Assembly (NCBI GenBank): GCA_964019135.1
Contig: CAXHSH010000416.1
Location: 620,001 to 684,000 of the forward strand
Source: Arenicola marina
Lineage: Eukaryota > Annelida > Polychaeta > Arenicolidae
Length of the DNA stretch: 64,000 nt
Direction: 5' to 3'
A model generated the notes under the pieces. That model made no database searches. It saw only the letters and a list, made by a program, of their open reading frames with translations, and was not told the origin of the DNA. The position numbers and the translations under genes are program-made. Shown here in pieces: positions 59,051 through 64,000 of the stretch. The number at the start of each line of letters is the position of its first letter. Positions within the stretch are counted from its first letter, which is position 1.

Positions 59051-62000
59051 TACACAAAACACACTCGGTTTTAGCGATATATTATTCAAAACACTCGCTT
59101 TTAGGGATATACTGCACGAAACTCTCAGGTATAGCGACATACGGTACAAAAGACTCGGCTTTAGTGATATACAACACAAACAAACATGATTCGATCATTT
59201 TCTTGACCAAAGCACTCATTTCTACCGATATGCTATTCAAAACACTCGCCTTTAGGGATATACTACCCGAAGCACTGGGTTTTAGGGATATAATGTACAA
59301 AACACTCGGTAATAGCGACATATTCTACAACACACTCTGTTTTAATGATATACTACTCAAACCACTCGTTTTAGAGATATACTATGCAAAACACTCGGTT
59401 ATAGCGACATACTGCACAAAACACACTCGGTTTTAGCGATATATTATTCAAAACACTCGCTTTTATGGATATACTACACCAAACTCTCCGGTATGGCGAT
59501 ATACGGTACAAAACACTCGGCTTTAGTGATATACAACACAAACAAACATGATGCGATCATTTTCTTGACCACTACACTCGGTTCTATCGATTTACTGCTC
59601 AAAACACTCGGTTTCAGAGATTTACCATACAAAAAACTCGGTTATGGCGACATTCGGTACAAAACACGCGGCTTTAGCGATATACAACACAAAGAAACAT
59701 GATTCGATGATTTTCTTGACCAAAACACTCGCTTCTACCGATATGCTGATCAAAACACTCGCTTTTAGGGACATACTAAACGAAGCACCCGGTTATAGGG
59801 ATATACCGTACAAATCACTCGGTAATAGCGACATTCTCTACAACACACTCTGTTTTAATGATATACTACTCAAAACGCTCGCTTTTACGGACATACTATG
59901 CAAAACACTCGGTTTTAGCGACATACTGCACAAAACATACTCGGTTTTAGCGATATATTATTCAAAACACTCGCTTTTAGGGATATACTACACCAAACTC
60001 TCCGGTATAGCGACATACGGTACAAAACACTTTTTTTAGTGATATACAACTCAAACAAACATGATTCAATCATTTGCTTGACCAAAACACTCGGGTCTAC
60101 CGATGTACTGCTCAAAACACTCGGTTTTAGGGATTTACTATACAAAACACTCGGTTCTACCGATATGCTACTCAAAACACTCGCTTTTGGGGATATACTA
60201 GACGAAGCACTCGGTTATAGGGATATAGTGTACAAAACACTCGGTAATAGCGACATTCTCTACAACACATCCGGTTTTGATCATATACTATTCTAAACAC
60301 TCGCGTTTAGGGATATACTACACCAAACACTTAGTTATAGCGGCATACTCTACAAATCACTCGGCTTTAGCGATATACAACACAAACACACATGGTTCGA
60401 TCATTTTATTAACCAAAACATTCGGTTCTAGCGATATACTACCCCAAACACTCTGTTTTAAGGATTTACTACACATAACACTCGGTTATAGCGATATACT
60501 GTAAAAAACACTCGGTTATAGCGACATATTGAACAAAACACTCGGTTTTAGCGACATACTAAGGAAGCACACCAGATTCCAGTATTCCACTTCCCAAAAC
60601 ACTCCGTAAGAGCGATATACTGCTCCAAACACTCGGTACGAGCGATATACTGCTCAAAACACTCGGTAATAGCGACATACTATACAAAACACACTCGGTT
60701 TTAGCGCTATATTATTCAAAACACTCGCTTTTAGGGATATACTGCATCAAACTCTCAGGTATAGCGACATACCGTACAAAACACTTTTTTTAGTGATATA
60801 CAACACAAACAAACATGATTCAATCACTTGCTTGACCAAAACACTCGGGTCTACCGATGTACTGCTCAAAACACTCGGTTTTAGGGATTTACTATACAAA
60901 ACACTCGGTTCTACCGATATGCTACTCAAAACACTCGCTTTTGGGGATATACTAGACGAAGCACTCGGTTATAGGGATATAGTGTACAAAACACTCGGTA
61001 ATAGCGACATTCTCTACAACACATCCGGTTTTGATCATATACTATTCTAAACACTCGCGTTTAGGGATATACTACACCAAACACTTAGTTATAGCGGCAT
61101 ACTCTACAAATCACTCGGCTTTAGCGATATACAACACAAACACACATGGTTCGATCATTTTATTAACCAAAACATTCGGTTCTAGCGATATACTACCCCA
61201 AACACTCTGTTTTAAGGATTTACTACACATAACACTCGGTTATAGCGATATACTGTAAAAAACACTCGGTTATAGCGACATATTGAACAAAACACTCGGT
61301 TTTAGCGACATACTAAGGAAGCACACTAGATTCCAGTATTCCACTTCCCAAAACACTCCGTAAGAGCGATATACTGCTCCAAACACTCGGTACGAGCGAT
61401 ATACTGCTCAAAACACTCGGTAATAGCGACATACTATACAAAACACACTCGGTTTTAGCGCTATATTATTCAAAACACTCGCTTTTAGGGATATACTGCA
61501 TCAAACTCTCAGGTATAGCGACATACCGTACAAAACACTTTTTTTAGTGATATACAACACAAACAAACATGATTCAATCACTTGCTTGACCAAAACACTC
61601 GGGTCTACCGATGTACTGCTCAAAACACTCGGTTTTAGGGATTTACTATACAAAACACTCGGTTCTACCGATATGCTACTCAAAACACTGGCTTTTAGGG
61701 ATATACTAGACGAAGCACTCGGTTATAGGGATATAGTGTACAAAACACTCGGTAATAGCGACATTCTCTACAACACACTCGGTTTTAATCATATACTATT
61801 CAAAACACTCGCTTTTAGGGATATACTACACCAAACACTTAGTTATAGCGGCATACTCTACAAATCACTCGGCTTTAGCGATATACAACACAAACACACA
61901 TGGTTCGATCATTTTATTAACCAAAACACTCGGTTCTAACGATATACTACTCAAAACACTCTGTTTTAAGGATTTACTACACATAACACTCGGTTATAGC

Positions 62001-63970
62001 GATATACTGTAAAAAACACTCGGTTATAGCGACATTTTGTACAAAACACTCGGTTTTAGCGACATACTAAGGAAGCACACCATATTCCAGTATTTCACTT
62101 CCCAAAACACTCCGTAAGAGCGATATACTGCTCCAAACACTCGGTACGAGCGATATACTGCTCAAAACACTCGGTAATAGCGACATACTACACAAAACAC
62201 ACTCAGTTTTAGCGTTATATTATTCAAAACACTCGCTTTTAGGGATATACTGCACGAAACTCTCAGGTATAGCGACATACGGTACAAAAGACTCGGCTTT
62301 AGAGATATACAACACAAACAAACATGATTCGATCATTTTCTTGACCAAAGCACTCATTTCTACCGATATGCTATTCAAAACACTCGCCTTTAGGGATATA
62401 CTACCCGAAGCACTGGGTTTTAGGGATATAATGTACAAAACACTCGGTAATAGCGACATATTCTACAACACACTCTGTTTTAATGATATACTACTCAAAC
62501 CACTCGTTTTAGAGACATACTATGCAAAACACTCGGTTATAGCGACATACTGCACAAAACACACTCGGTTTTAGCGATATATTATTCAAAACACTCGCTT
62601 TTAGGGATATGCTACACCAAACACTTAGTTATAGCGGCATACTCCACAAATCACTCGGCTTTAGCGATATACAACACAAACACACATGGTTCGATCATTT
62701 TATTAACCAAAACACTCGGTTCTAGCGATATACTACTCAAAAAACTCTGTTTTGAGGATTTACTAGTCGGTTATAGCGATATACTGTAAAAAACACTCGG
62801 TTATAGCGACATATTTTACAAAGCACTCGGTTTTAGCGACATACTAAGGAAGCACACCAGATTCCAGTATTCCACTTCCCAAAATACTCCGTAAGAGCGA
62901 TATACTGCTCCAAACACTCGGTACGAGCGATATACTGCTCAAAACACTCGGTAATAGCGACATACTATGCAAAACACACTCGGTTTTAGCGATATATTAT
63001 TCAAAACACTCGCTTTTAGGGATATACTGCATCAAACTCTCAGGTATAGCGACATACGGTACAAAACACTTTTTCTGGTGATATACAACACAAACAAACA
63101 TGATTCAATCACTTGCTTGACCAAAACACTCGGGTCTACCGATGTACTGCTCAAAACACTCGGTTTTAGGGATTTACTATACAAAACACTCGGTTCTACC
63201 GATATGCTACTCAAAACACTCGCTTTTTGGGATATACTAGACGAAGCACTCGGTTATAGGGATATAGTGTACAAAACACTCGGTAATAGCGACATTCTCT
63301 ACAACACACCCGGTTTTAATCATATACTATTCAAAACACTCGCTTTTAGGGATATACTACACCAAACACTTAGTTATAGCGGCATACTCTACAAATCACT
63401 CGGCTTTAGCGATATACAACACAAACACACATGGTTCGATCATTTTATTAACCAAAACACTCGGTTCTAACGATATACTACTCAAAACACTCTGTTTTAA
63501 GGATTTACTACACATAACACTCGGTTATAGCGATATACTGTAAAAAACACTCGGTTATAGCGACATATTGTACAAAACACTCGGTTTTAGCGACATACTA
63601 AGAAAGCACACCAGATTCCAGTATATCACTTCCCAAAACACTCCGTAAGAGCGATATACTGCTCTAAACACTCGGTACGAGCGATATACTGCTCAAAACA
63701 CTCGGTAATAGCGACATACTACACAAAACACACTCGGTTTTAGCGATATATTATTCAAAACACTCGCTTTTAGGGATATACTAGACGAAGCACTTGGTTA
63801 TAGGAACACAGTGTACAAAACACTCGGTAATAGCGACATTCTCTACAACACACCCGGTTTTAATCATATACTATTCAAAACACTCGCTTTTAGGGAGTTA
63901 CTACACCAAACACTTAGTTATAGCGGCATACTCTACAAATCACTCGGCTTTAGCGATATACAACACAAAC
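59041..63970. repeat. Copy of 45.09-50.64 kb with rearrangement
   Basis: 59,041-60,940 matches 45,091-46,990 at a fixed offset of 13,950. A 754-bp unit is then present twice (60,793 and 61,547). The match resumes at offset 14,704 through about 62,510. From there the sequence follows 49,250-50,640 at offset 13,264. This indicates a recent multi-kilobase duplication, one local 754-bp tandem gain, and loss or switch of a segment. Confidence 0.8.
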
Positions 63971-64000
63971 ACACATGGTTCGATCATTTTATTAACCAAA

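Larger units (their letters stand above)
42006..64000. repeat. Right 30-bp satellite array (orientation B), continues past window
   Basis: Units read CAAAACACTCGGTTTTAGCG followed by ACATACTGTA on the plus strand, the reverse of the left array. Interspersed modules are AACATGATTCGATCATTTT and AAGGAAGCACACCAGATTCC followed by AGTATTCCACTTCCC, the reversed counterparts of those on the left. Units vary at a few positions (GGTTTTAG, GGTTATAG, GGCTTTAG, CGCTTTTAGGG), giving distinguishable variants. Two plus frames and at least one minus frame stay open over long stretches (up to 388 codons), which reflects the 30-bp period. The array reaches the window end. Confidence 0.95.

Noticed and set aside
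42265..64000. Many open frames of 60-390 codons with a KTLG-x-x-DIL decapeptide period
   Set aside because: They follow the 30-bp satellite period. Two plus frames and one minus frame are open together, and the same frame reappears in each higher-order copy.
42006..64000. CRISPR array (about 30-bp repeats)
   Set aside because: The units are directly head-to-tail without unique spacers, diverge gradually, and the surrounding sequence is eukaryotic. It is satellite DNA.

Overview
The window is animal (metazoan) nuclear DNA, probably from a marine invertebrate. The signs are split exons with matching GT/AG phases, decayed Ty3/gypsy, L1/Tx1-like LINE and PIF/Harbinger transposons, foldback elements, and more than 30 kb of satellite DNA. 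No operon, bacterial or organelle gene is visible, and the sequence alone does not fix the species. No intact, recognisable housekeeping gene is present; almost everything interpretable is mobile, repeated or pseudogenised.

1-9.4 kb: a 44-bp minisatellite (1.05-1.37 kb), then a degenerate minus-strand Ty3/gypsy element. It has a 659-bp LTR with polypurine tract (2,483-3,155), an RNase H/RT/protease/gag series running up to about 7.65 kb, no integrase, frameshifts, and tandem repeats inserted in gag. Minisatellites follow at 8.1-8.7 and 9.2-9.4 kb.

9.4-16.3 kb: the most gene-like part. Two phase-compatible plus-strand exons (9,491-9,685 and 10,391-10,623) end in a stop and a close AATAAA. A diverged minus-strand copy at 14.88-15.15 kb has a frameshift and an in-frame stop. 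A second homologous pair (13.64-13.78 kb plus; 14.33-14.53 kb minus) carries a shared C-terminal peptide. I cannot name this family. Minus-strand exon-like pieces at 10.88-12.41 kb may be a transposase-like gene, and a Myb/SANT-like exon lies at 16.1 kb.

16.3-24 kb: a nested inverted-repeat MITE (16.48-17.08 kb), a Harbinger transposase N-terminal piece (18.6-18.96 kb), a tRNA-like sequence, an 800-bp foldback block (22.17-22.98 kb), and a Harbinger DDE fragment abutting a LINE RT fragment (22.96-23.6 kb).

24-31.4 kb: AT-rich DNA with very degenerate repeats of several hundred bp, then short GC-rich repeats and a cluster of GTAATCGATTAC palindromes.

31.4-64 kb: satellite. A 30-bp unit (core ACTCGGTTTTAGCGA) fills 31.4-38.3 kb mostly in one orientation and 42.0-64.0 kb in the opposite one. 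Between them sits a 3.7-kb minisatellite of 12- and 15-bp modules whose minus strand carries many G-quadruplex-type motifs. An internally deleted LINE interrupts the left array. The right array has higher-order repeats of about 2.38, 1.81, 1.53 and 0.9 kb and a larger copied block 13.95 kb apart. Both repeat families have unit lengths divisible by three, so they produce long reading frames on both strands that should not be taken as genes. The inverted-satellite/G-rich-core layout is the most unusual structure in the window.
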